A DNA stretch of 41,416 bases from JBBSOK01 sp038259825 (GTDB lineage Bacteria; Bacteroidota; Bacteroidia; Flavobacteriales; Flavobacteriaceae), in NCBI GenBank assembly GCA_038259825.1, contig JBBSOK010000007.1:1-41416 (forward strand), in the 5' to 3' direction. A program made the position numbers and the translations under genes. The notes under the pieces were generated by a model. It had not been told where the DNA came from and did no database searches. It saw only the letters and a program-made list of their open reading frames with translations. This document shows, piece after piece, positions 16,688 to 25,681 of the stretch. The number at the start of each line of letters is the position of its first letter. The stretch's first letter is position 1.

Positions 16688-18319
16688 TTAGCGTTTTAAA
16701 ATCTTTTTATATCTACTATCATTGTTAAGAACTGAAATAGCTTCAAGAATTTCCGGATTATGTTTTACTTGATATTCATAAAGACCTTCTTTGTAGAAAT
16801 AGCGCTTCAAAATTTCATCAGAAATTAAACTCATAATTTCAGCCTTTTTCTCAACTATTGCGTTGTCTTTTGCTTTATTTATAGCGGCCATTAATTGCCC
16901 GTAAGTAGTATCTATTTCTTTTTTAAGATCATCATTTTCTGCGGCTCTTAATGCTTCAGCAAATTTGGTTTCCGTTTCCGTTTTATAGTCGAAATTAGTT
17001 TGTTTCAAAAAAGCCAAGAAATCTTGAAAATCGGCTTCACTGAATTTAAACTCTTGCATATTGGTTATTTGATGGCTGTAATAGTATTTTGTTGCATAAT
17101 CGAATATTGCATTATCCTTTAAAAGTGCTGTAGTAATAGGGCTGAATGCTGCTGAGGCAACTTCAACGTCTGGTAAAATCCCTCCACCGTCATAAACGGT
17201 TCTGCCACCTTTTGTTTTAAATTCATTGTATTCTTTAGCATCTTTTCTAACTGGATCGCCATTTTCATCACGATGCCAATAGTCTAATGCCTGTATACAA
17301 CGACCACTTGGCGTGTAATATCGAGAAATTGTGACTTTTAATTGGGTGCCATATGTAAGCTTTTTGGGGCGCTGTACAAGTCCTTTTCCAAAACTACGGG
17401 CACCAATAATAACAGCACGATCTAAATCTTGCAAACCTCCCGAAACAATCTCACTTGCCGAAGCACTCCGTCCGTTTACCAAGACAACTAACGGAATTTC
17501 TGTGTCTACCGGTTCAGAGCTAGTTCTATATGTTTGGTTATATTTTTCAATAGATGACTTTGTAGTTGTTATTACTTCTCCTTTCGGCACAAAGAGATTT
17601 ACTATATTTATGGCTTCATTTAATAATCCGCCCGGATTTCCACGTAAATCCAATACAATTTTGGTTGCGCCTTGTTTTTTTAAATCTTCCAGCGCAGCTT
17701 TTGTTTCTTGTGTTGTATTACGATTAAATTTTGAAAGTACGATATAACCAATAGTATTATCTATTAGTTCATAAAATGGGACAGCCCCAATTTCTATAGC
17801 ATCTCTCGTTAACGTTGTTGTTTCGGTTTTGCCTTGTCGCAAATAGGTAAGTTGAACTTTAGAGCCTGGAGCGCCTTTTAAGAGTTCGCTCGCATCATCA
17901 TCAAAATTGGCAACGTTTATGTCTCCAATTTTTATAAGTTGGTCCCCAGCTTTTAATCCAGCTTTATCTGCAGGATTACCTTTAAAAGGTTCAACAATAA
18001 TAATCTTCTTATCTTTTGTGCTAACGTTTGCGCCAATGCCTGTATAAACACCGCTGTTATTAATTCGGGCGTCTTCAATTTGTTGCTCATTCCAATAAAC
18101 AGTGTATGGATCTAAATCTTCAAGCACGCCTTTTATAGCTTTGTCCATTAAGGTTGCTGGCGTTACCTCATCAACATAATTCATATTCAGTTCTTTAAAA
18201 AGTGTTGTGAATATTTCAATTTGCTTGGCAATTTCAAAAAAATCACTTCTAAAACTTACTGTGGAAACAAAAATTCCTAGAGCTAGAATTGGGATAATGA
18301 TGCGTTTTTTCAACTTCAT
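16688..18319 (-). CDS. S41-family C-terminal processing peptidase (CtpA-like)
   Basis: 543 residues from the ATG at 18319 (MKLKKRIIIPILALGIFVST). An N-terminal signal/anchor precedes a helical region, a PDZ domain (about residues 90-165, NPADKAGLKAGDQLIKIGD) and the S41 catalytic core. The nucleophile is expected to be Ser287 in GRSASASE and the general base Lys312 in GARSFGKG; the 25-residue spacing equals that of the Ser/Lys pair known in Prc. It acts in the periplasm, trimming or degrading envelope proteins. A TTG three codons upstream (18328) is in frame but the ATG is more likely. rnpA lies 138 bases upstream on the same strand. Confidence 0.94.
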   Translation of the reverse strand: MKLKKRIIIPILALGIFVSTVSFRSDFFEIAKQIEIFTTLFKELNMNYVDEVTPATLMDKAIKGVLEDLDPYTVYWNEQQIEDARINNSGVYTGIGANVSTKDKKIIIVEPFKGNPADKAGLKAGDQLIKIGDINVANFDDDASELLKGAPGSKVQLTYLRQGKTETTTLTRDAIEIGAVPFYELIDNTIGYIVLSKFNRNTTQETKAALEDLKKQGATKIVLDLRGNPGGLLNEAINIVNLFVPKGEVITTTKSSIEKYNQTYRTSSEPVDTEIPLVVLVNGRSASASEIVSGGLQDLDRAVIIGARSFGKGLVQRPKKLTYGTQLKVTISRYYTPSGRCIQALDYWHRDENGDPVRKDAKEYNEFKTKGGRTVYDGGGILPDVEVASAAFSPITTALLKDNAIFDYATKYYYSHQITNMQEFKFSEADFQDFLAFLKQTNFDYKTETETKFAEALRAAENDDLKKEIDTTYGQLMAAINKAKDNAIVEKKAEIMSLISDEILKRYFYKEGLYEYQVKHNPEILEAISVLNNDSRYKKILKR

Positions 18320-18457
18320 GGTTTTCAATTTTAATAGGATTTCAAGATACTGAATAGTTATGTTGAGGGCAACCTAAAAGTGACGATTGAGTATTTAAAA
18401 TTATTTATTCCTTCACCGCTTAACAATATAGCTGATTAAGACAACAGCTAAATAAGA

Positions 18458-18823
18458 CTAAATGTTCTCATCTGTAAGTTGTTTAAGCAGTTTGCCCATT
18501 GCTTTTTCAAGCTGAACATATTGAGGAAGTTCTTTGCTAAGATATAAGAACATAAAGGCAAATTTCTTTCCATCCTTTTCTTCAAGTAAATGTTTTTGAA
18601 GGCGATAAGCTTCCCGTAACTGCCTTTTAACGCGATTTCTGTCTACAGCTTTTTTAAAATTCCGCTTTGGAACGCTAAAAGAAGCTTGCGTTTTCTCCTT
18701 TTCTGCTGAAATTATATAGATAAGTTTAATCGGGTATTTATTGAATGATTTTCCCTTTGAAAATAATGCTTGGATAGCTTTTTCGCTTTTAAGATTTTCG
18801 CTTTTTGGGAAATTTTGACTCAT
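18458..18823 (-). CDS. rnpA: Ribonuclease P protein component
   Basis: 121 residues. The RNR signature is intact as NFKKAVDRNRVKRQLREAYR, preceded by the conserved SVPKR strand. It is the basic protein cofactor of RNase P, which matures tRNA 5' ends. Length fits. It is not beside rpmH, as it is in many bacteria; it sits between an S41 protease gene (downstream) and an M1 peptidase gene (upstream, separated by a terminator). Confidence 0.95.
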   Translation of the reverse strand: MSQNFPKSENLKSEKAIQALFSKGKSFNKYPIKLIYIISAEKEKTQASFSVPKRNFKKAVDRNRVKRQLREAYRLQKHLLEEKDGKKFAFMFLYLSKELPQYVQLEKAMGKLLKQLTDENI

Positions 18824-18861
18824 TGGGTAAAATTAGGGAAATGATTTAAACTTTCAATTCC

Positions 18862-18893
18862 AAAGAAAAGGGCAACCAGTGTTTTGATTGCCC
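18862..18893 (-). terminator. Terminator of the M1 peptidase gene
   Basis: On the minus strand GGGCAATC and GGTTGCCC form an 8-base stem (one G-U) around an 8-base loop (18870-18893), followed by a T-rich tail TTTTCTTT. It lies 26 bases past the M1 stop, which separates rnpA transcription from the upstream peptidase cluster. Confidence 0.8.
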
Positions 18894-18919
18894 ATTCTTA
18901 AATATCTGTAAAACTATAC

Positions 18920-20755
18920 CTATTCCGCTTTCCAGCTGTTGTTACCATCATCAACATCTGCCATTCTTTTTGAGACATCAATTGTCATTGCGGTAATTTT
19001 CCTGTTGTTTTCTATTTGAAACTCGTACGTTGGAAAAGCCCAAGGCCAATTTTCTAAAACCGTTCTTTTCATTTCTGAAAACGGGTTTTCTTTTTCAGCG
19101 TACGTCATCCGTAAAGGAATGTAAAAAGCTTCTTGTGTTCCGTCTTCGTACGTTACGTAAAGGTCTATTGGCATTGGCATTAAACCTTTTCTTTCTAAAG
19201 TAATTTTTGTGTTTGTATTAGTGGTAGTCACATCTTTAATAGCGTAATCAATCTGGTTTGTAGTTTGCATAAAATCGGTTAAATACCAATCTAACTCAAA
19301 ACCTGAAACTTTTTCTGCTACTCTTATAAAATCATTCGGAGTTGGGTGTTTAAAAGCCCATTCAGCAAAATATCTTTTTATCGTTTTATTTAAATTTTCT
19401 TGCCCAATTATATAGCCCAATTGCGCTAAGAAAACTGCGCCTTTGCTATAAGCAATTGTACCGTAAACACGGTTACTTGCGTACCTATCGCTGTGGGTTG
19501 TTGGGGGTTGTTCTTTTCCGCTTTTTGCAAGATTTATATAGCCTCGATAACTTCCTGAATGTGGATTTGAATTTTTATTTCCCATAACTTCATTAAAAGC
19601 TTCGTCGCTTATATATGACGTAAACCCTTCATCCATCCATTCGTGCTTACTTTCGTTAGTTGCCAGCAAAAACTGAAACCAGCTGTGTGCCATTTCATGT
19701 GCTGTTACGCCAACTAAACTTTCAAATTTACGTTCACCAGTAATTAGTGTGCTCATTGCATACTCCATTCCGCCATCACCACCTTGAATTACCGAATACT
19801 GCTCATAAGGATATTCTCCAATATTTTCATTAAAGTATTGCATTAATTCGGACGTCTTCTGCTGAAGATTTTTCCAATTTTCTTTAATCTCTGGCTTGTC
19901 TTTATACAAAAAATGAAGTCTTACGCCATTTGGTCCTTGAACAATATCGTGAATATAATCTTTGTCTGCTGCCCAACTAAAATCGTGTACATTTGGCGCC
20001 TTAAAATGCCAAGTAAATTTGCCATTTTTAGGTTTCATTGTTTTTTGGTTTTCCATTTCGTAGCCGTGGCCTATTTCTGCTGGGTTTTGAAGATAGCCAG
20101 TGCCACCAATTGTGTAGTCGGCATCTATCGTTATTCTAACATCAAAATCGCCCCAAACGCCGTAAAACTCACGTGCTATATATGGGTCAGCGTGCCAGCC
20201 TTGAAAATCATATTCTGCTAATTTCGGGTACCATTGCGTCATAGATAACGCTACACCTTCACTACTGTTTCGTCCGCTTCTTCTTACTTGTACGGGAACT
20301 TGACCATCCCATTCCATTTTAAAATTAGTGGATTGGCCAGGTAAAATTGGCTTGTTTAATTCAACAACCATAACGGTTCCAGTAACACTAAACTTGGCTT
20401 TTTCACCATCTTGTGTAAACAATGTTGGTTTTGTGTAGCCAATCTCAGTTGGTGTTAGTTTTGAAATACGGTCGCCAACACGGCCGTCTGGATCAGAGAT
20501 CGATCTGGAACGTACATCCATTTCGCTTCCTGGTTGAAAGGCATTAAAAAATAGATGATAATAAACGCGATTTAATGTATCGGGTGAATTGTTTGTATAC
20601 GTTAAATCTTGATTTCCTTTTAATTGATAGTTTTTTACATTCATATCAACATTCATCTTATAGTCAACTTTTTGTTGCCAATATGAAGTGTTGCCTTGTG
20701 CAAATGTGGAAAATACACAAATTAAAAGAAGAAAACTGCTGAGACTATATTTCAT
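18920..20755 (-). CDS. M1-family metallopeptidase (secreted aminopeptidase)
   Basis: 611 residues with a signal peptide ending near residue 19-20 (LLLICVFSTFAQ). The exopeptidase motif is GGMEYAM (about 328-334), the zinc site HEMAH at 353-357, and the third ligand Glu in WMDEGFTSY (Glu376). This is the gluzincin M1 pattern; it removes N-terminal residues from peptides. It is predicted periplasmic or cell-surface. No por-secretion CTD is visible at the C-terminus. Its start overlaps the stop of the S8 gene by one base (TAATG), implying translational coupling. Confidence 0.94.
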   Translation of the reverse strand: MKYSLSSFLLLICVFSTFAQGNTSYWQQKVDYKMNVDMNVKNYQLKGNQDLTYTNNSPDTLNRVYYHLFFNAFQPGSEMDVRSRSISDPDGRVGDRISKLTPTEIGYTKPTLFTQDGEKAKFSVTGTVMVVELNKPILPGQSTNFKMEWDGQVPVQVRRSGRNSSEGVALSMTQWYPKLAEYDFQGWHADPYIAREFYGVWGDFDVRITIDADYTIGGTGYLQNPAEIGHGYEMENQKTMKPKNGKFTWHFKAPNVHDFSWAADKDYIHDIVQGPNGVRLHFLYKDKPEIKENWKNLQQKTSELMQYFNENIGEYPYEQYSVIQGGDGGMEYAMSTLITGERKFESLVGVTAHEMAHSWFQFLLATNESKHEWMDEGFTSYISDEAFNEVMGNKNSNPHSGSYRGYINLAKSGKEQPPTTHSDRYASNRVYGTIAYSKGAVFLAQLGYIIGQENLNKTIKRYFAEWAFKHPTPNDFIRVAEKVSGFELDWYLTDFMQTTNQIDYAIKDVTTTNTNTKITLERKGLMPMPIDLYVTYEDGTQEAFYIPLRMTYAEKENPFSEMKRTVLENWPWAFPTYEFQIENNRKITAMTIDVSKRMADVDDGNNSWKAE

Positions 20756-22425
20756 TATTTAGACATTTTTTCTGCCATTATCAAGGCGTTATAAAGATTT
20801 ACCATTTTACCAGACTTTGAAATGGTACTGAATGGTTTTGTATTTGAAGGATCTCCGCCTAAAACAACAGCAGTGCTTGAAGATAAACCACTATCCATTA
20901 AAATTTGCTTTACCTGCTTTGCCGAAAGTTTCGGATAATATGAGCGAATAATTGCGGCAACACCTGCAACTTCTGGGGACGCCATAGATGTTCCTTGCAA
21001 AAACTTATATGTATTTAATGGTGTTGTTGCCCAAATTTTTACACCTGGCGCAAAGGCGTCTACATTACTTTTACCATAATTTGAAAAGTTAGCAACCAAC
21101 TCTCCACCATATTCATAATTTAATGCTCCAATTGTTATAAAACTGTCGCTTACCTCAGTTGGGTTTTCAACCGTTTGATCGTTTGGATATACTTGAATTA
21201 AATCTAAATCTTCGCCTTCATTACCTGCCGCATTTACAATTAAAACATCTTTTGAAGCTGCATATTTTAATGCGTCCCAAACCCATTCCGGATTAGTTGA
21301 ATAATATTTTCCAAAACTGGTATTCAAAACTTTCGCCCCATTATCAACCGCATAACGAATACCTAGAGCGATGTCTTTATCATCTTCATCTCCATCTGGT
21401 ACAGCGCGAACGGTAAGTATTTGAACGTTATTTGCTACACCATCCATTCCAATGCCATTTCCACGTTTTGCTGCAATTATACCAGCTACGTGTGTACCGT
21501 GTAATACATTTTCTCTTGTTGGATCTGGACCGGAAACATTATTGTCTCCATAAACCTTATCATTTATATCATCACGATTATCTCCAAGAACACTTCTGAA
21601 ATCTTCAGACATATTCAAGTTATATTTTAGCTGATTAGTAAAATAATTTACTCCACCCTGAATTTGCTCAATTACATTTGGAATAGATTCCCCTGAAGCT
21701 AACATCTGGGTAAGCATTCCAATTTGTTGTTGCTCGGTTGATGTTGGATTTGTAATTGTTTTTAAGTCGGCCGATGTGTAATCTGCTTTTCCAAATTTGT
21801 TAGTCATTGCCTCGTGAGCTGAAGAAACCTGTGATATTAAACCTTCATATCTTGCTTTATTTGAAGTTGCTTCGCCAAAGGATTTGTCATATTCTGCCTT
21901 TACTTTGTTGTAAAGGGCATAGTCAGCTCTATCTGCTGCACTTATTGAAGACTCAGTTTTACCTTCAAACTTAGGGCTTAATTTTTTTAATATTCGGACA
22001 TATTCAAGTGCTTCTCCAGTAATATCACCTAGAAAATTCCAACCGTGTATATCATCTATATAACCATTACCATCATCATCTTTTCCGTTTCCAGCAATTT
22101 CACCTTTATTTACCCAAAGTACATCTTTAAGATCTTCGTGTTCAATATCTACACCACTATCAATTACACCTACAATTACCGTTTCGCCTTTTCGGTTTTT
22201 TATAATTTCGTTGTAGGCTTTTTCAACACTCATACCAGGAATAGTATCTGTAACTAAATCTTTCAAGGGCCAAGATTTTAGCTCCTCATCGGTAAGTGTT
22301 TGTATTTTTAATGGTTGCGAGTCTATATTGCCAATAGGTGTTGAAATAATTGGGGCAGAACCACCACAACTTGCTAAGATTATTGCAGTACTTGCCAATA
22401 AAATTGAAGGATTTAAAATTTTCAT
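20755..22425 (-). CDS. S8-family subtilisin-like lipoprotein peptidase
   Basis: 556 residues. The N-terminus is a lipoprotein signal with lipobox LASC (Cys20). The catalytic triad is Asp89 (GVIDSGVD), His312 (LHGTHVAG) and Ser480 (GTSMASPEVAG), with oxyanion Asn402 in NAAGNEG. Asp-to-His spacing is about 223 residues, far more than in classical subtilisins, because of a mainly helical insertion at about 136-295. It is predicted to be anchored to a membrane as an extracytoplasmic serine protease. It lies between an MBL hydrolase gene (15-base gap) and the M1 gene (1-base overlap). Confidence 0.94.
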   Translation of the reverse strand: MKILNPSILLASTAIILASCGGSAPIISTPIGNIDSQPLKIQTLTDEELKSWPLKDLVTDTIPGMSVEKAYNEIIKNRKGETVIVGVIDSGVDIEHEDLKDVLWVNKGEIAGNGKDDDGNGYIDDIHGWNFLGDITGEALEYVRILKKLSPKFEGKTESSISAADRADYALYNKVKAEYDKSFGEATSNKARYEGLISQVSSAHEAMTNKFGKADYTSADLKTITNPTSTEQQQIGMLTQMLASGESIPNVIEQIQGGVNYFTNQLKYNLNMSEDFRSVLGDNRDDINDKVYGDNNVSGPDPTRENVLHGTHVAGIIAAKRGNGIGMDGVANNVQILTVRAVPDGDEDDKDIALGIRYAVDNGAKVLNTSFGKYYSTNPEWVWDALKYAASKDVLIVNAAGNEGEDLDLIQVYPNDQTVENPTEVSDSFITIGALNYEYGGELVANFSNYGKSNVDAFAPGVKIWATTPLNTYKFLQGTSMASPEVAGVAAIIRSYYPKLSAKQVKQILMDSGLSSSTAVVLGGDPSNTKPFSTISKSGKMVNLYNALIMAEKMSK

Positions 22426-22440
22426 TTGTTGATAAATATA

Positions 22441-23304
22441 TTAATTGTTAAAAATTTCGCTACAGCTGAATGTTTCTTTTAACCGAACGCCCTTTTCGGT
22501 ATTTTCAACTGTTATTATTTCGTTGTGGGCATCATGCTCTAAAAATAAATAGTAATTATTATCTGCAGCTTGCTTTAGGAATTTCTCTTTTTCTGGCAAT
22601 GTTAATAAGGGCCTTGTATCATAACCCATTACAAAAGGTAAAGGTAAATGGCCCGCTGTTGGCAACAAATCTGCCATAAAAACAATAGTTTTATCTTTAT
22701 ATTTTAAATGCGGAATCATTTGCTTGTCTGTATGGCCATCAACAAAAAGAATGTCAAAATCCATTTCTTTTTTAGACGAAAAATCGGTTGTTGACTTATC
22801 AACAAATTTTAATTGCCCGCTTCTTTCCATCGGCAAAATATTTTCTTCCAAAAAGGAGGCTTTTTCACGTCTGTTAGGCTGGGTTGCCCAATGCCAATGG
22901 TCTTTATTACTCCAAAAGGTTGCATTTTTAAAGGAAGGTTGGTAGCCCGTACCTTCTTTGTTCCACTCTACACTTCCGCCGCAGTGGTCAAAATGTAAAT
23001 GGGTCATAAAAACATCTGTTATATCATTTCTTGAAAACCCGTGTTTTTTTAATGATTTATCAATTGAAAAATCGCCCCATTGAAAATAATAACCAAAAAA
23101 TTTTTCGCTTTGCTTATTACCCATACCTGTATCGATAAGGGTAAGTCTGTCGCCGTTTTCTATTAAGAGGCAACGGGCAGCAATATCGATCATATTATTG
23201 TTGTCGGCTGGATTTGTTTTTGTCCATAACGATTTTGGAACAACGCCGAACATGGCTCCACCATCAAGTTTAAAATTACCAGCTTCAATTGGATATAAAT
23301 TCAT
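22441..23304 (-). CDS. MBL-fold metallohydrolase
   Basis: 287 residues from the ATG at 23304 (MNLYPIEAGNFKLDGGAMFG). The metal-binding motif THLHFDHCGG gives His102, His104, Asp106 and His107; DGHTDKQMIPH and LEHDAHNE supply the later ligands. It has no signal peptide, so it is cytoplasmic. The overall form resembles lactonase/quorum-quenching-type and general MBL hydrolases; the substrate is unknown. A TTG four codons upstream (23316) is in frame but overlaps a -7-like box TTCATTTG, so the ATG is chosen. First gene of the cluster MBL-S8-M1. Confidence 0.88.
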   Translation of the reverse strand: MNLYPIEAGNFKLDGGAMFGVVPKSLWTKTNPADNNNMIDIAARCLLIENGDRLTLIDTGMGNKQSEKFFGYYFQWGDFSIDKSLKKHGFSRNDITDVFMTHLHFDHCGGSVEWNKEGTGYQPSFKNATFWSNKDHWHWATQPNRREKASFLEENILPMERSGQLKFVDKSTTDFSSKKEMDFDILFVDGHTDKQMIPHLKYKDKTIVFMADLLPTAGHLPLPFVMGYDTRPLLTLPEKEKFLKQAADNNYYLFLEHDAHNEIITVENTEKGVRLKETFSCSEIFNN

Positions 23305-23441
23305 AGAATATAACAAATGAAACGCAAATTACTAAAAGCCTTGTCGCTCGTAAAGAAGGAGTCAATTAATTATGCTATTTTTAACACATTGAAATTCATC
23401 CAAAATAGGCAAAACACTTTAATTTGCTTGAAATATAATAT

Positions 23442-25316
23442 ATGCTAGAACTCGCCGGAATTATCATTTTAGGAATATTGGCCCAATGGGTTGCATGGAA
23501 GTTTAAAATTCCAGCAATACTACCCTTAATATTAATTGGATTATTTGTTGGTCCAATTTCAACTTTAATATCTGAAGATGGTGGGCAATGGATACAGCCA
23601 ATTTATACAGAAGGTAAGGGTTTATTTCCTGGCGATAATCTTTTTTATTTTGTGTCCCTAGCAATAGGTATTATTCTTTTTGAAGGCGGACTTACATTAA
23701 GAAGAGGTGAAATAAAAAAGGTAGGTTCGGTTATTTTAAAACTTATTAGTTTAGGATCTGCGATAACCTTTATTGGCGCTGGAATTGCTGCATATTATGT
23801 TTTTGGACTAAGTTGGAAAATATCTTTCTTATTTGCGGCGCTTATTATTGTAACAGGACCAACGGTTATTTCGCCAATATTACGGAACATTCCACTTAAA
23901 AAGGATGTTTCGGCAGTTCTTAAATGGGAGGGAATTTTAATTGATCCAATTGGCGCATTGGTTGCAGTTCTTGTTTTTGAATTTATTAGCGTTGAAGATG
24001 ATAGCGGTTATACAAAACAAGCTTTAATTGAATTCGGAAAAATTGTATTAATAGGCTTTGCATTTGGCATTTCTGGTGGTTACGCTTTGTATTTTGCTAT
24101 AAAAAAGAAGTTGATCCCACACTATTTATTAAATGTTGTTTCACTTTCTGTAGTGCTACTAATATTTGTTGAAAGTGATGTATTTGCGCACGAATCTGGT
24201 TTATTATCAGTTGTAGTAATGGGAATGTTTTTAGGAAATAGTGATTTACCGAGCTTAAAGGAACTGCTGTATTTTAAAGAATCTCTCAGTGTTCTTTTAA
24301 TTTCTATCCTATTTATTCTACTTGCCGCCAATATTAGTATTGAAGATTTGCTTCTAGTTTACAACTGGAAAACGGCTATATTAATGGCAATAATAATCTT
24401 CATATTACGGCCAATAGGAGTATTTCTTAGCACCTATAAATCGTCATTACAAACAAATGAAAAGCTTTTTATAAGTTGGGTGGGTCCGCGCGGTATTGTA
24501 GCTGCTGGTATAGCATCCCTTTTTGGCACAAAGCTGGTGTTAAAAGGAGAACCAGGTGCTGAATATATTACCCCATTAGTATTTGCAGTTGTACTTGTAA
24601 CAGTATTATTGAATGCCACAACAGCACGATTATTTGCACGTATTGTAGGAGTTTTTCTCAAGAAATCTGAAGGTATTATGATTGTTGGCGCATCAAAAGT
24701 TTCCAGGCTTATAGCGTCTTATCTACAGAAAAACAATAGGCATGTTGTTCTAATTGATAGCAACCGTATGAATATTGTAAAAGCGAAAGAAATTGGGTTA
24801 GAAGCGGTTAATGCCAATATTTATAGTGATGACCTTTCCGATAATATTGAATTAAGTGATGTTGGTATTTTATTGGCGCTTACGGGTAGCGATGAAATAA
24901 ATAAACAGTCCATAAATCGCTATAGCACTACATTTGGCGAAAATGGAACATATAGATTAATGAATAGAGATGAGTTTTTAAGCAAAGACCAAATTCCATC
25001 TAAAGAATTGTTTTCGTATTCTCATGATTATTCAAGTTTTGTAACTGTAGTGCAGCAATTTCCATCAATTCAGGAAATACAAGTAGACAGTAACGATAAA
25101 TTTATACGTTTATATTCCATTTTTGAGGAGACTAAAGATGCTATTCCTTTATTCTTAAAGCATCCTGAAGGTCATCTAGACTTAATTATAGACCCGAACG
25201 ACCTGGAAGTTCAAGCAGGAAGTTTTTTGGTGTATTTAGGAAAACCAATGGATTTCGAAGATTTAGCAACGGCTACCCTAGATGAGGAAAAGGTTAAAAA
25301 AATAGAGAATAATTAA
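23442..25316 (+). CDS. Cation/proton antiporter with TrkA regulatory domain
   Basis: 624 residues. The first about 400 contain some 12 hydrophobic helices with the CPA-family features (VGPISTL, ILFEGGLTLR, and DPIGALVAV with the ion-site Asp). A RCK/TrkA-N nucleotide-binding domain follows (GIMIVGASKVSRLIASYL, about 410-430, with the acidic end of strand 2 in VVLIDSNR), then a TrkA-C domain. This fits potassium or sodium/proton antiporters of the NhaP/CvrA type, gated by nucleotide or redox ligands. Ion specificity is not readable. A near-match -7 box TTAATTTG lies just upstream. Confidence 0.9.
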   Translation: MLELAGIIILGILAQWVAWKFKIPAILPLILIGLFVGPISTLISEDGGQWIQPIYTEGKGLFPGDNLFYFVSLAIGIILFEGGLTLRRGEIKKVGSVILKLISLGSAITFIGAGIAAYYVFGLSWKISFLFAALIIVTGPTVISPILRNIPLKKDVSAVLKWEGILIDPIGALVAVLVFEFISVEDDSGYTKQALIEFGKIVLIGFAFGISGGYALYFAIKKKLIPHYLLNVVSLSVVLLIFVESDVFAHESGLLSVVVMGMFLGNSDLPSLKELLYFKESLSVLLISILFILLAANISIEDLLLVYNWKTAILMAIIIFILRPIGVFLSTYKSSLQTNEKLFISWVGPRGIVAAGIASLFGTKLVLKGEPGAEYITPLVFAVVLVTVLLNATTARLFARIVGVFLKKSEGIMIVGASKVSRLIASYLQKNNRHVVLIDSNRMNIVKAKEIGLEAVNANIYSDDLSDNIELSDVGILLALTGSDEINKQSINRYSTTFGENGTYRLMNRDEFLSKDQIPSKELFSYSHDYSSFVTVVQQFPSIQEIQVDSNDKFIRLYSIFEETKDAIPLFLKHPEGHLDLIIDPNDLEVQAGSFLVYLGKPMDFEDLATATLDEEKVKKIENN

Positions 25317-25356
25317 TTGAAAAATACGTTAATTGCTTCTAAGCTTTAAGTAAACT

Positions 25357-25581
25357 ATGCGAAATCATCTTGTCATCTTATTCTTTTTATTATCCGTACT
25401 ATTTTCGTGTGGAGAAGATGATTCTCGCTCGTGTACTACCTGTACTCAAGAACAGACACCAGATTTTCAGGTTTGTGAAGAGCCGAACGGGAGCGCATCA
25501 GTTAATGGACAAAATACAGGAGTTTCTTATGAAGAATACTTAGCAAGCCTTCAAACTGTAGGTGCTAGTTGCGGAAACTGA
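25357..25581 (+). CDS. Small Cys-rich lipoprotein
   Basis: 74 residues. A lipoprotein signal (MRNHLVILFFLLSVLFSC, lipid-attached Cys18) precedes an acidic linker and a mature part with four more Cys: CTTC, VCEE, and GASC near the C-terminus. The VNGQNTGVSYEEYLASLQ stretch recalls small flavobacterial lipoproteins I have seen but cannot name. The even Cys count suggests disulfides or a metal site on the periplasmic or surface side. It begins 40 bases after the antiporter gene and may be co-transcribed with it. Function unknown. Confidence 0.75.
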   Translation: MRNHLVILFFLLSVLFSCGEDDSRSCTTCTQEQTPDFQVCEEPNGSASVNGQNTGVSYEEYLASLQTVGASCGN

Positions 25582-25605
25582 TATACCCTAAAAAAGCTTC
25601 AATAT

Positions 25606-25630
25606 TTTCAATATTTTGAAAGGTAATTTT
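25606..25630 (+). terminator. Weak AT-rich terminator after lipoprotein gene
   Basis: TTTCAA (25606-25611) and TTGAAA (25616-25621) flank TATT, followed by a T-rich stretch. The stem is short and AT-only, so this is a low-confidence call. Confidence 0.3.
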
Positions 25631-25681
25631 TTTCAGTATCTTAAAATTTTCTATTTAATCAAAAAACAATTTTTAGTGAGC

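Noticed and set aside
22441..23304. Quorum-quenching lactonase
   Set aside because: The HxHxDH site is shared by many MBL enzymes; nothing specific to acyl-homoserine lactonases can be shown.
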